DNA from: Episyrphus balteatus
Taxonomy: Eukaryota; Arthropoda; Insecta; Diptera; Syrphidae
DNA length: 64,000 nt
Assembly (NCBI RefSeq): GCF_945859705.1
Contig: NC_079134.1
Location: 155,903,718 to 155,967,717, forward strand
Reading direction: 5' to 3'
In this document: one piece after another, positions 12,114-24,301 of the stretch
Layout: each line of letters opens with the position of its first letter
Position numbering within the stretch: position 1 is the first letter of the stretch
The notes under the pieces: generated by a model
The model's database searches: none
Seen by the model: only the letters and a program-made list of their open reading frames with translations
What the model was told of the DNA's origin: nothing
Made by a program: the position numbers and the translations under genes

Positions 12114-13711
12114 TCTGTAAAGCCGGTTTACGGACGATGATTTTACGTGATAACATCGTAAGAAAACAGGTTGTGTGTTTTTAAAACGAGTCAATTGAAA
12201 CGTTTATTTATTTCAAACAATCATAATTTATTTTTACAATGCGCAAAAAGTATTAAAATAATTTATTAAAAACAATCATTTCTTATGAAAAAAGTGAAAA
12301 AATCAATCCATCACCCAAAAATTCATTTTTTTGATATGACAACCCATAATAAATTTTATACCACCTGAAAGCTTATTGCTTCAGATCAATATATATATAT
12401 ATATATCGATCATGTCTATTAGGCATCTACAAAAGGAGCTAGAATTTTTTGAACTCGATAAATTTTTTTAGACAACCTATACAAAATTTTATATCAAAGC
12501 TTATAAAGCTTATAATTTCACCTATGACGTTTCAATCTTATTTCGCGATGCCTAGAAAAAAAGTTAGAATTTTTTAAAGCCAACCATGTCGAAATTCCAA
12601 ACTGAGATTACGGTACTTCCCAGACTGGTGGCTGTTCATGATCAACAGATCTCCACAGGTGTTTTGAGGTATTTCGCAAGTTTTTTAATTTAACATTGTG
12701 TAGCTTGTAATGAATGTACAGTTATGTGTGATATACTAAATAAAAGGTAACATTATCAGGATGCCCAATAAAGTTAAATCAAATTTGTTTTTGCTTTAGA
12801 TCAAAAGATAGAACCTGTTGAATAATAAAACTTTATTTTACCGTTATCTCAAAATTGTGAATACAAAATTGATTGACATTTTGCACAGATATAGTCTTGT
12901 CTATTATCTATCTACAATAAAAATTTCATATATTTATCTGTTGAAGAAAAAAATGATAAAAACAAAAAACGGTTAAAAAAGGTCAAACAACTTGGGACAA
13001 AAAAACTTGTTTTTCCCGTTATTCGGTTAAAAACCATTTTGAAATACCAATTTTTTGCACATGTATGCGCATAGACTACATGTTCTATAAGCTTGAGATT
13101 TTTTGAATGCAACAAAAAAATTTAAAAAAATAAAAAACTCACCCAAAAATACCCCAAAATAAGTAGGTGTTTTTCAAAAATTCATATTTCGAAACGCAGA
13201 AACTTAAAAAAAAAATCCGTATCAGATCCCTAACTTTTTTTATTATCTTTAGAATGACGTTCTTCAAATTGTCAAAAAAAAATTCCCCTACCTATAATCA
13301 CTACTTTATCAAAGGTCTACCTCATGTTTCAGTTTTAGAAAACCATTAATAGCTTGGTTTTGAAATTTTTTAAAATTATTTCAATACCATTGTCAGTCTT
13401 GCAATAAATTTATCTATTGATTTAAAAAAATTAAACTTTTTACATTGTCGCGTTTAGAAAATATCCAATATTTTGAAATTTTGTTTTACCCCTATTTACC
13501 CTATTAAAAGATGGAATTTTTTAAAATCCTTAAAATGTATTCAACTTTAGGTTATTGTCTTTCAAATAAGCTATAGAAGATTTTTGTATCTCTAATAGTT
13601 TATTTTTAATTTTTAATTGAAATTTTTTTCGCACTGCGAAAGTGCGAGAGTGGAACGGTAGAAAATGGCGTCACTTTTTTGTGGTGGCTGCCATGGTTCA
13701 TCGATTTATAA
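12114..13711 (-). mobile_element. H-family Helentron-like element, copy H1
   Basis: Read on the minus strand, the family has a 5' end TTTTTGACGTGATAACG, then ATAAATCGATGAACC, and near its 3' end an inverted copy of the same motif (CGTTATCACGTAAAA) followed by a stem-loop, GTAAA-CCGGC-TTTAC. In this copy the 3' part is intact (12114-12170), while the 5' terminal motif is missing: homology stops after CGATTTATAA at 13711. No Rep/helicase coding. Subterminal inverted repeat plus 3' hairpin is the layout described for Helentron-derived INEs such as DINE-1. The core (about 12350-12960) is shared with the R family. Confidence 0.6.
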
Positions 13712-13823
13712 ACTAAACTATGCTCTCTCCTTTTTTGTACAACCATCTTTGAGAGAGGCAGCGAAAGTTCAGCAGCATTTTGAGTTTTAGATCTGCTAAC
13801 TGGCTCGTTAGTTTATAATCGAG
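13701..13823. repeat. Short inverted repeat, possible hairpin
   Basis: TCGATTTATAAACTAA at 13701-13716 is matched in inverted form by TTAGTTTATAATCGA ending near 13823. The interior holds GCTCTCTCC and GAGAGAGGC, which can pair as a second stem. It replaces the 5' terminus expected for H1, so it may be a small insertion or a rearranged end. Confidence 0.45.
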
Positions 13824-13829
13824 GGCCCA

Positions 13830-16800
13830 AAAAAATTTTGTTAAACTTTTGACTTACTTGGGTTTGTTATAAGTCTATAATTGATGTTTGGACTTTCAAA
13901 CAATATCAATCTATTTGATATCTTTAATTAGTGTATTAAGAATATACAACTAAAAAGAAGGTACCTATTGACTTTAAATCACTTTTAAATTCTTCCACCA
14001 GCACCTTCTTAATCGTCTCAAGAATGAGAACAAAAAGAAATAATTTGTTTGTCACTTTTTTGAAACAAGGTCAAAATTTCAACAATTTCTTAACATTGCG
14101 TATTAAGGGTATTAATTTTCCTTCTGTCATCTACAATTTCTGCCAATCACTAAAAAAAACACTTTGGGTGTAGGTGGTTTTTTTTTTTATTTTGTTTAAT
14201 AAATTGGTGATATGTTTGGAATTAAATTGGGAGACAGTTCATTGACCATTTGTTTAACCCAAATTAATAACTTTATATTCAATCAAAGAATTTGATAAAA
14301 GTGTGGGAGATTGTAAATTTTTGTACCATTAGCTACGAATTTCACTATTATTTATTACCTTGAGGCTATAATGTAATCTTCTTTATTAATTATGTTCTTA
14401 GTTATTAATGTTAACTTTGTGGTAACTATCAATACATCATCAAACTTTTAAAAAATATATCCTAAAATGTTGAGAAAATTAAACACATTTAACTCTTAAA
14501 TTACTGAAACAATACGAATCTTTCAAAATTCATCTCAATTTAATTATTGCTCATCTATTAAAGCCTATTAATTTGTCATCAGTTAAAAAATAAGCTCTTT
14601 AAAATTGTCTTTTTGCTTCATTAAGTTAGAAATTTTCTAAAACACAAAGCAACAAATGTTTTCTTCCAAGAAATCAAAAGCAAACATTCACTCAATTTAC
14701 AAAAGTGTTCTTAACTTTATAAATATTCTTTTACCAAATTACATCAAAACAAATCAAAACAATTATATCCAACAGAAAACAAAACATTTAAATTTTTAAA
14801 CGTTTTCTGTAGAAATAAAAGCATCAAATTTCACTATGAAATATTCAAATAAAATCTCTCATTTTGAAATGGATTCCATTTCATTATAATAATTCACTCA
14901 TCACTCATCGCATCTTCAAGTTAATCAAAGTCATTGCCGCATTGAAGTTCATTCACCATTCATCAAAATGAATATTTAATTAGCACCTCTACAACACAAA
15001 ATATTATTTTAATTGATTGTTTGTCTTTTTAACATCTTCGTCTGTCAGTTACGCTGAAAACCCCTAAGCTAAAAGCCCTAAAATGGAACCTATAAGGAAA
15101 TTTCCCAAAAATCAAAACTTCATCTTCATTATTAAGGTTTGCCTACACTCGTTTAAAAATAAAAAGTCAAATGTTACATCATCATAGAAAGTTCCTTAAA
15201 CTTTATTGTTCAAAAGATTTTCTAGAGTATTAAAAATCTTTTTCGAAGAAAGTCAAAATAAAAGAACCCAAAAAAAAAAAACTCTTTTGAATAATTGAAG
15301 AGGTCTTTTTTTCAAGAAGTTTGCATTTTATTATAAAATCTATATGATGGCTATTTTTATTTTTAAGTAAAATGATGAAAAGGAATGACTTCAATTGAAC
15401 TTGAAAAGTTAATCGGGGGGGCCTGCAAGTTCTTGTATCTTTATTTCCATCTGAAAAGGAATAGAAGTGCCTCAAGCTAGGGCATAAAGTTTGCATAATC
15501 CTGTTAGATGGTTTTATGATTTCTTTGAAAAAGATAGGTACGCAAAAAAGATTGCGAAGAAATATTTTAACATGTTTATTTTAATATTCTTTTGAAAGTT
15601 TTCTCGTAACATTTGAAGAAGATATTCATCAAAGTGAGTGAATTAATGTGTTTTTGAAAGAAAAAAAAAAGTACTAGATTTTATATTTGGTTACGAAATT
15701 ATTTTAGTCTTGAATTCTTGCTTTTAAACATTAGAATGTAAAGAACTCACATTAAAATTATTATTTGACTTTACTGAAAAAAAAAAATCATGCAAAAAAA
15801 AGTAGTCCATGACTATTGCCTCTAGAGGGCGCCATAATCAATTTAAGGCTACTTTTTACTGCCTATGACTTGTGGAAAAACAAGACGCTTTCACCGTTAC
15901 CTCATTTAACAAATTATCATAAGTAGTTAAGAAGATATGATGTCACATATGAACAAAAACATAAATAATATTGTTAAGAATAGAATGGGAGACATTCTTT
16001 TTATTTAAATCTAAGTTTTATTTAGTTCATGAATCCGTTAATTAAAGAGATATAAAGAACTGGGAATAATAATAAAAAAAAAAACAAGGATTACGACTAG
16101 AAGCCGGTCATTAGGTTGCATTGTTGGGGTACATTGACCACAAAACAGAGTTTTTAAACCAACTGCTTTTTTGTTAAATTTCTAACAATATCTATTTTTT
16201 TTACTTGAATTGACAAAGAACTCTTTTATTTTGTTTAAAGTCTATATACTTCAACAAAGATCAAAACCCTAAAGCTTCTGAAGGCTATTCAATTGATTTC
16301 CGTTTGTTTTGCTTATGTCACGTTAAGAATGAATTTGGGTATTATAGATGGACAAAAAAATCAAAATAAGGTGTGTCATGATTCGGCATACTTCACTAAA
16401 CATTCCCAATTCTTTATTTTTGTGTTCCTTTTAAATTACATTTAGAACCAACAACAACAACAAGCAACAAAAACATTCATTCTTGTGTCCCCAATTTGGA
16501 TAGGTTAGGTTTGGTATTTTTGTCTTTTTGTCAAACACAAAATATTCAATGTTCAACAGTGCGTAACGAAATTCAATTTCTGATGGCTCTTAAATGGCTC
16601 TCATTGTGCGTAGTAGATTAGACCTATTGAATCATTGCTAACTAAAAAAAAAAAAAGTATCTGCAATACAAAATGAACAAAATAAATCTAATTTCAGTCT
16701 CGGAACTAAATTTTTGTTTAAGTTTACTAATCGTTAAACAAAATCACATGAAGAAGCATGTCGGAAATTCCCCAAAAAGCAACCCCGCATGAAGTCGATG

Positions 16801-17163
16801 AAACATATAAAGCATCATTATATCGGTTTTTTTTTTTTTTTGTCATATTAAAAGGGGTGGGTGTGTTTGAAAAAAAAAAAGTATTCTTTACTAGATTAAG
16901 TATGGCATAATAATTGGAAATAACAACAACAACTATTAGCTTCGGAAGCACATGTTGCGAATGACAAATGATGTATAACATGTGTGTGAATTCAAATTGA
17001 ATATTCTCTCTCAGTTTGACATGATTTCTGGCTAAATAGATGAAAATAATATCTCATGAAACTGTTTAATTCCAAACAAAATAATGAACATATTTTGGTC
17101 GCATTAAGTTGCAATAAAATAAAAAAAATAAAAAATTAATTCGGACTAACCGATTCACATACA
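13830..17163. other. AT-rich non-coding stretch, no gene seen
   Basis: Several A/T homopolymers and short CAA runs (about 16448-16462), with no transposon termini recognised. The TCTAGAGGGCGCCA-type segment at 15820-15835 is the only GC-rich spot. The minus-strand open frames near 15230-15496 and 16727-16981 lack conserved character and contain homopolymer-encoded runs. Confidence 0.45.
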
Positions 17164-17165
17164 TA

Positions 17166-18042
17166 GGGGTATTTGCCAGTTTTACGCGGACAAAATTTTT
17201 TTTTCGGTTTTTCTTCAGCGACAAAGTAATTAATACTGGAATTAAGTATTTTAACTGTTAATTTCAATGAAAACATTTTTCTTCCAAAACCTATTTTTGA
17301 TCAAACAAAAAGTCTCAAGCATGGACCCAAATAGTTTTTTTAAACGCTTAAAAATGGAGTTTTACTAATGGTATCGCCAACATAAAGGTCTTAAAATTTA
17401 GGAAAAATTATGAGGGATCAGGTTTTGTAATTCAAGAAGTTGATTCTTAAAAAAAAAAACTTAAAATATAGATGCATGAAACAAAGTAAGCATTTTAAAA
17501 CCTAAAACGTTTAAAGGGGGCAAATGGGTCAAAGTTGCACTTAGTTGCAATTTTTTTTTACAGATTCAATTTGATACGAGTTTAACCTTTAGAAAACATT
17601 AAATTTTATCACGCAATAATGTGAAATAGTATAACTTTGCTAATTACCAACACAGAAAGACAATATTTTTACGATTAATTTATATTAAGATTCAACATAT
17701 CACTACTTTATTTTAAAAGTAATATAACATTTAGATACAGCATCTAGTAGAAAGCTTCGTATATCTTTATCAATATTGCATAAAAACTTTTTTTTATAGC
17801 CACTTAAAAAAAAAAGTACTTAATTAAGCACTGTGGCTAAACTATAATAAAATTTTATTTTATTTTTGGGTTGAAAACTCTGAACTCTAGAGTGCTGCTG
17901 TTAGTCACCTGGAGTGGAAATCAGTTTTAATATTATAAGACAATGCTAAGTAAGTTATCTTATTATAGTAGGAAGTTGAATTTTTACTTTTGGATCAGTT
18001 TAAAATTTCGTGTTTTGTCAGCTTAAATTGACTAAATACCCC
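17166..18042. mobile_element. TA-flanked element with GGGGTATTT ends
   Basis: Ends are GGGGTATTTGCC at 17166 and AAATACCCC ending at 18042, each bordered by TA (17164-17165; 18043-18044). The interior is AT-rich without a transposase frame, so this is a non-autonomous TIR element with a TA target, as in Tc1/mariner-like families. The inverted match is clear for about 9 bases and weak beyond, so the call rests on short termini plus the TA flanks. Confidence 0.5.
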
Positions 18043-18372
18043 TATGTGCGATTTTCAAATTTTGATTTCTTAAAAAAAAATTTTTTTTTTAAATTAGTTT
18101 TTTATTTATTGAAAAATTATGAATTATCTAATATTAAAATATTTTGCGTCATAAACAAATAGAGTCGATCTTTTTTGAAACATTTATAGGCACGAAATTT
18201 TTTAAGTTACAGTACCTACCTACCTACTGTTATTGTTAAAATAAAAGATTTTCTTAGGACATTTTGCCATTAAATTTTTTACTCGCGATATAGATAAAAA
18301 AAAGGGTCCAAAGACTTTGAATAAAAAACGGTACTTTCCACATAACATCCTTCTTTTTAAGTAAAAAGAAGT

Positions 18373-19715
18373 TGTCTGTAAAGCCGGTTTACGGACGATG
18401 ATTTTACGTGATAACGTCGTCAGAAAACAGGTTGTGTGCTTTTGTTTAAAATGAGTCAATTGAAGCATTTACTTTTTTCAAACAATCATAACACTGGTTA
18501 ACAAGGTCTGTTGCCGAAACAAAAATATATTTTTCTGAAGGGTTTCGGTGTGCTGAATTCGAATCCAAAGTCAGAAAAAATTAATCAGATCGTGTTTTTG
18601 AAATATTACAGTTAGAAAATGCAAAAAAAACGTTTTTTTTACTACTTCGGATCTTATTCTTTAATATAAGGAAAATTGTAAGAAGATATTAAGTAACGGT
18701 TTCTATAAAAACTATTTTCCTTCTTTCAAGAACTTTTTTAATCTTTCCGATATCTTTGTTATTGTCGGAGATATCTTAAAATGATGAAAGTGGCTTTGGC
18801 TTCATATATCAGAAAGGAGATAATGACGTTATAAAATTTATGAAATATGCAAACAACTGAGAATATCTCGAGAAGTAAAAAAGATAACGAAAAAATTTAA
18901 ACAGATTTAAAAAGGTGGAAAATAGTTCTTTTAAAAACCGTTACTAAATATGCGGCAACAAAAAAAAAGTTTAATTTTGTTAACCAGTGTAATTTACAAG
19001 AAAAAGCTAAAAAAAAAATACCTGTTTTATTTTCTCATTATATTTTTTTTTTTTTTTATTTTGAAAGCTTACAAAAAAATGATGCAATTTAAAATCCAAG
19101 TAAAACCATTTTTAAATTTTTACAATGCGCAAAAAGTATAAAAAGCTAAAAATCAAAAACTACCCAAAAGTACCCCTAAAAAACAAGGTGTTTTTCAAAA
19201 ATTCATATTTCGAAACGCAGAGTGTTGGAAAAAAATCCGTATCAGACGCCTTCTTTTTTTCCCCTCATTTTTCACCTGGCACCTTTAGAATTGTCAAAAA
19301 AAATGTTCCCTACCCAAAATCATCATTTTGTCATAGCCCCAACACGTGTACAACGTTCAAACAAAACGTCATAGCTTAGTTTCAAAATTTTTTAGAATTT
19401 TTTTTAAATGCAGTTATTCTTTCTCATCTATCTGTAGCAAAAAAATCAACTCTCTACAACTTTGCGTTTAGATTCTAGCCCAAATTTCCGTTTTACCCCT
19501 GTTAAATGACGGAATTTTTAAAAATCCTTCATTTGGATTAAGCTTTAGGTTATTATCTTTCAAATAAGCTATAGAAGATTTTTGTATCTCTAATAGTTTA
19601 TTTTTTATTTTTAATTGAAATTTTTGCCGTGAGAGTGGAACGTTAAAAAATGGTGTCACTTTTTTGTGGTGGCTGCCATGGTTCATCGATTTATAAGACG
19701 TTATCACGTCAAAAA
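18373..19715 (-). mobile_element. H-family Helentron-like element, copy H2 (core deleted, interrupted)
   Basis: Both diagnostic ends are present. At 18373 the 3' hairpin (inside TGTCTGTAAAGCCGG) and inverted motif TTTTACGTGATAACGTC occur; near 19699-19715 the 5' motif reads CGTTATCACGTCAAAAA in plus sense. Compared with H3 it lacks about 0.9 kb: AAAAAGTATAAAA is joined directly to AGCTAAAAATCAAAAACTAC, removing the R-like core. The FB-2 element at 18492-18989 is inserted inside it, so H2 is older than FB-2. Confidence 0.65.
18492..18989. mobile_element. Fold-back element FB-2 inserted in H2
   Basis: CACTGGTTAACA at 18492 and TGTTAACCAGTG-like end at 18989, flanked by TAA at 18489-18491 and 18990-18992. 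The empty site is known from other H copies (CATAATTTACAAG at 33189), and removing the element plus one TAA restores exactly that sequence. This is the best proof in the window that the family moves as a unit with a 3-bp duplication. The halves are inverted copies over much of their length; no coding capacity. Confidence 0.85.
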
Positions 19716-20346
19716 CAAATTCAAAACCATTTAAACTAGTTTCCAACAAAATTGCAATTACAAATCTGCTTTACAGCTGTTAAATTATAACTGAATTTTG
19801 TAATGCTTTTGCCACTTTTCATAATTTTAGTTTGTGTAAAAAACTGCTTTATCGTTTTGGACTTGCATTGGAGTTAAGTAAGTTATTAACTAATACCTTA
19901 GTGAGAGTAACAATGTGATATATTAAATTGAGTTCCACAGGGATCTATCCTTGGACCAATACTTTTTTCTTATAACATATATAAATGAGATATCACTTGT
20001 TATTAAACATTATCTGATACATCTATACCTTACGTTGATGATGTGCATCTCTAAATTTTGCACGATCTTCCTCTTCCGAAACTAACAACAAGGTTACTGG
20101 ACAAGCTATCCTTTCCTCGGCCAATTTTGTGTATATAATTTCACTAATCTTCGTTTAAATTTTTTTTTTCAACCCAATACATTGTCCTTAAGATTACAGA
20201 TAAAAATTATAGACAAAAAAACAAAACAAATAAATAAGTAAGGAGGTGGATCTCGAGGATAGATATACGAGAATATAGTAAACGAAAACAAAGTGGTTGC
20301 CTGGTTGTTGCCGGACGGTTAAGTATAATTAAATTATCTGAACTGA
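19716..20346. other. AT-rich non-coding stretch, no feature seen
   Basis: Nothing recognisable beyond A/T-rich sequence. A 93-residue open frame on the minus strand lies mostly in the 5' part of H2 and is not a gene. Confidence 0.5.
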
Positions 20347-20499
20347 ACTACAGACAGGGGCGGACTGGCCCACCGGGCAACCGGGATTTTTCCCGGTAGG
20401 CCCTCGGGCAAGAAGAAAATTTTTAAAAGCACTTGAAATTCTATTTTGTAAGAGAAAACTTTCTCATCAAATGCTCGGTTGCTAGTTAATATAAACATG

Positions 20500-22286
20500 T
20501 TGTGGCCTCCTATAAATCTTTCGAGGTCCACAGAATTATTTTTGTGGCCCTTTTATTAAATGTAGGCCCCATATAGATCTTTGAAGGCCCACCGAACTTT
20601 GTTTGTGGCCCTTTAGTCAATGTAGGCCTCCTTTCGATCTTTCAAGGTTCACAGAATTATGCTTGTGGCCTTTTTAGTAAATGTAGGCCCTCTATACATC
20701 TTTAAAGGCCCACCGAATCTTGTTTGTTACCCTTTCATTAAATGTATTCCCTCTATAGATCTTTGAAGGCCCACCGAATTTTGTTTGTGGCCCTTTAGTC
20801 AATGTAGGCCCTCTTTCGATCTTTCAAGGTTTACAGAATTATGCTTGTGGCCCTTTTATTAAATGTAGGCCCCCTATAGATCTTTGGAGGCCTACCGAAC
20901 TTTGTTTGTGGCCCTTTAGTCAATGTAGGCCTCCTTTCGATCTTTCAAGGTTCACAGAATTATGCTTGTGGCCCTTTTAGTAAATGTAGGGGGCCTCCTA
21001 TTGATCTTCCGAGGTCCACAGAATTATGTTTGTGGCCCTTTTATTAAATGTAGGCCCCCTATAGAGAGCCTTGGAGGCCCACCGAACTTTGTTTGTGGCC
21101 CTCTAGTCAATGTAGGCCTCCTTTCGATCTTTCAAGGTTCACAGAATTATGCTTGTGGCCTTTTTAGTAAATGTAGGCCCTCTATTCATCTTTAAAGGCC
21201 CACCGAATCTTGTTTGTTACCCTTTCAATAAATGTAGGCCCTCTATAGATCTTTGAAGGCCCACCGAATTTTGTTTGTGGCCCTTTAGTCAATGTAGGCC
21301 CTCTTTCGATCTTTCAAGGTTTACAGAATTATGCTTGTGGCCCTTTTATTAAATGTAGGCCCCCTATAGATCTTTGGAGGCCCACCGAACTTTGTTTGTG
21401 GCCCTTTAGTCAATGTAGGCCTCCTTTCGATCTTTCAAGGTTCACAGAATTATGCTTGTGGCCTTTTTAGTAAATGTAGGCCCTCTATACATCTTTAAAG
21501 GCCCACCGAATCTTGTTTGTTACCCTTTCATTAAATGTAGGCCCTCTATAGATCTTTGAAGGCCCACCGAATTTTGTTTGTGGCCCTTTAGTCAATGTAG
21601 GCCCTCTTTCGATCTTTCAAGGTTTACAGAATTATGCTTGTGGCCCTTTTATTAAATGTAGGCCCCCTATAGATCTTTGGAGGCCCACCGAACTTTGTTT
21701 GTGGCCCTTTAGTCAATGTAGGCCTCCTTTCGATCTTTCAAGGTTCACAGAATTATGCTTGTGGCCCTTTTAGTAAATGTAGGGGGCCTCCTATTGATCT
21801 TCCGAGGTCCACAGAATTATGTTTGTGGCCCTTTTATTAAATGTAGGCCCCCTATAGAGCCTTGGAGGCCCACCGAACTTTGTTTGTGGCCCTTTAGTCA
21901 ATGTAGGCCTCCTTTCGATCTTTCAAGGTTCACAGAATTATGCTTGTGGCCCTTTTAGTAAATGTAGGCCCCCTATAGATCTTTGAAGGCCCACCGAATT
22001 TCGTTTGTGGCTCTTTAGTCAATTTAGGCCCTCTTTCGACCTTTCAAGGTTCACAGAATTATGGTTGTGGCCCTTTTAGTAAATGTAGGCCCCCTATAGA
22101 TCTTTGAAGGTCCACCGAATTTTGTTTGTGGCCCTTTAGTCAATGTAAGCCTCCTATTTATCTTTCGAGGTCCAGAGAATAATTTTTATGGCCCTTTAGT
22201 CAATGTAGACCTCTTATGGATCTTTCAAGGTCCACAGAATTATGTTTGTGGCCCTTTAGTCAATGTAGGCCTCCTATGGATCTTTT
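20500..22286 (+). repeat. 60-bp satellite array with higher-order structure
   Basis: About 30 head-to-tail monomers of 60-64 bases, each built around AATGTAGGCC, GATCTTT and TTGTGGCCC. At least six monomer types alternate. A variant with GAATCTTGTTTGTTAC recurs at 20715, 21205 and 21508, and one with AATGTAGGGGGCCTCC near 20983 and 21776, giving a period of about 793 bases (13 monomers) and a sub-period of about 303 bases (5 monomers). The open frames across it are by-products of a period divisible by three. The array lies near the left end of the hAT element. Confidence 0.9.
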
Positions 22287-23554
22287 ACAATAATAATTTG
22301 CCTCCACTTTAAAGTTCCTATCGATATGCATCCTTTTGAAATTTTTTAAATTAAAATATTGTAAAAAACTTATAGTATCGTTCATAATAATTTTTTTTTA
22401 TTTACAGAATTTTTTAGAAAATTGCCGTTCCCGCCTTTTTGATTTTTTTTAGTGTTTTTTTTTCGACTGTTTAGATACGCAAATTTTTTTCTGAATTTTT
22501 AAAAAAACATTATTCTTATAGGAAAAAAAAACATTATTCTTATAGGAAATTTAATCCTCTACAAAAAAGTTTTAAATGCGATACATAAAAATTTTGCTTT
22601 GTTTGCGAGATATATTGAGAACCCCAAAACCGGGGCTTTTGCACCCCTATCTTCAATTTTCACCCTCTCATTTAATAGCAATCCGCGGTTTTATTTTTAG
22701 AAAATAGTTTCGGGATTTAGGATAAACAATATCATATGAGATCGTTTTTTTTATAAAATAATGTTTTAAATTGATAAAAATATGCTTAAAAAGCTTAAAA
22801 AGATCAAAAACAGTAGATTTTCAAAATCCATATTTTATCCAATTTTAGACGTATTTAATTTTTGTGACCATTATGTTGAAAGATAAAGTAGTATTCTCTT
22901 TTCTCCTTTATATCTAAAAATGCTCAAATGATACAAAAAAACTATTAGTAAAAATATCAAAACTGTCGTTTTTTCCCTTTTGGAATAGTTTTTTCTTAAG
23001 TTTTTTACAATTTTTTAATTTGAAAAAAATTTTAAGGGATGCACATATCGATAGAAAATTTATTTATCTTCAAAACATTACTTGGTAAAAATTTTCAAAT
23101 TCAGCTTGGTTTTCAAGTTATAGAGATAGACAAAAACCCAAAAAGTAACAATAAGGGTCGAAAATATTTATAGTCACAAAATCCATAGATTTTGAAGAAA
23201 AGTATTTTGTTATCTTTTCCAAAAAACGTACTACACATGCAAAATTTAAAACGAAAGGTTTTGATTTTTTCTTTCAGTAAGAAATTTTTTTGTCAAAAAT
23301 TTACTTTTAAAATCTTTTTATACATTGCTCTTAAACATCTGGAGTGACCCAAAAAAATATTTTAGTGTTTGTTGCTTATTTATTCAGCTATCAGGGCCGG
23401 TTTTTCTGTTCAGATTAGTCGTTTATTACTCAAGATATTGCCCGAACTATGCTGGGAAAAAACAACGACAAAAAACTGAGAAATTATGCCTCGAAAACGA
23501 AAAAAATTTCTTCTTAAGTAATTTCCGAGACCCTTAGGACAAAGCACGTAAGAA
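22287..23554. other. hAT interior, AT-rich, no transposase seen
   Basis: A direct duplication of AAACATTATTCTTATAGGAA sits at about 22505-22550. I looked for hAT transposase signatures (BED zinc finger, C-terminal dimerisation domain) in the short frames and found none. A 70-residue plus-strand frame at 23325-23537 is not recognisable. Confidence 0.45.
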
Positions 23555-24214
23555 AATAAAATGCACTATACTGCGTCGCACTTACATGCTCTTGTAGTTA
23601 AAAGTATCTTTATCTTAAATATCTATTGGAAATTTAAGATTTTTTTAAGTTCCGAGAAAAAAAAATTAAAAAAAATATAAAGTTAAAAAATTAAATTTAA
23701 AATAGAAACTTTTTTTAAATTTTGTTTTGCATTTTACACTTTAAAATGACAAGAAATACCTGTCTGTAAATTTTGATTTAAATTGGCTTATGCTTTGATG
23801 AAATATAGAAACCAAAAAAATATGACAATTTTTGCAAAAACGACAACGCCATATTTCCGTTTTCCGAATTTTTTGAGAAAAACTAAAAATGCAGTTTTAT
23901 TAGAATCCAAAAGACTATTACGTACACAAAATTTCGAAAGCCGTTTTCGAGAAAATTGCGATACCTCCAAAACGGTATATTGAAAAAAAAACGTGTCATT
24001 GGAATAAGGTAAAAATCATCTGCACCAAGTTTCAAGGAAATCCATCTACCATCTACCCGTTTACGCCCTAGCTCGTAGGACAGACCGACGACGGACGGCA
24101 TGACGAAACCCACTTTTTTTATCTTCTCCATCATGGTAATGTAAAATTGTAATGTAAAATTCAAACCTCAATTTTTTTTCTACACGAAACCAACACTTGC
24201 TCTATAGAGCAAGT
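23555..24214 (+). repeat. G-family repeat copy G2 with intact terminal hairpin
   Basis: Starts with AAATAAAATGCACTATACTG and ends in the perfect 20-base palindrome ACTTGCTCTATAGAGCAAGT (24195-24214), followed by AAAAAT. A GACAGACCGACGACGGACGG block at 24080-24100 precedes the terminus, as in G3 (GACGGACAGACAAACC at 25085). A terminal hairpin followed by a short A-rich tail, without terminal inverted repeats, would suit a rolling-circle or retroposed element; class not determined. Confidence 0.55.
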
Positions 24215-24301
24215 AAAAATAGTGGGATTGAGTGTCCATTTTGGCTGTAAACCAGTGCAATTAGAAGTGTTATAGTTTCAAAAGTTTGTGAAATATATTA
24301 A

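Noticed and set aside
20962..21958. Two similar open frames (MLVALLVNVGG start) suggesting a repeated protein
   Set aside because: They lie in the 60-bp satellite; a period divisible by three keeps frames open and the similarity is the 793-bp higher-order repeat.
20500..22286. CRISPR-like array
   Set aside because: Whole 60-bp units repeat with no unique spacers, and the context is eukaryotic.
23325..24164. Remnant hAT transposase in the large hAT element
   Set aside because: Short frames here fall in or next to G-family repeats, and no BED finger, catalytic or dimerisation motif was visible.
24240..24260. Isolated GTAAACCAGTG-like word as a fourth fold-back copy
   Set aside because: Only one terminus-like word, no partner and no TAA flank on the other side.
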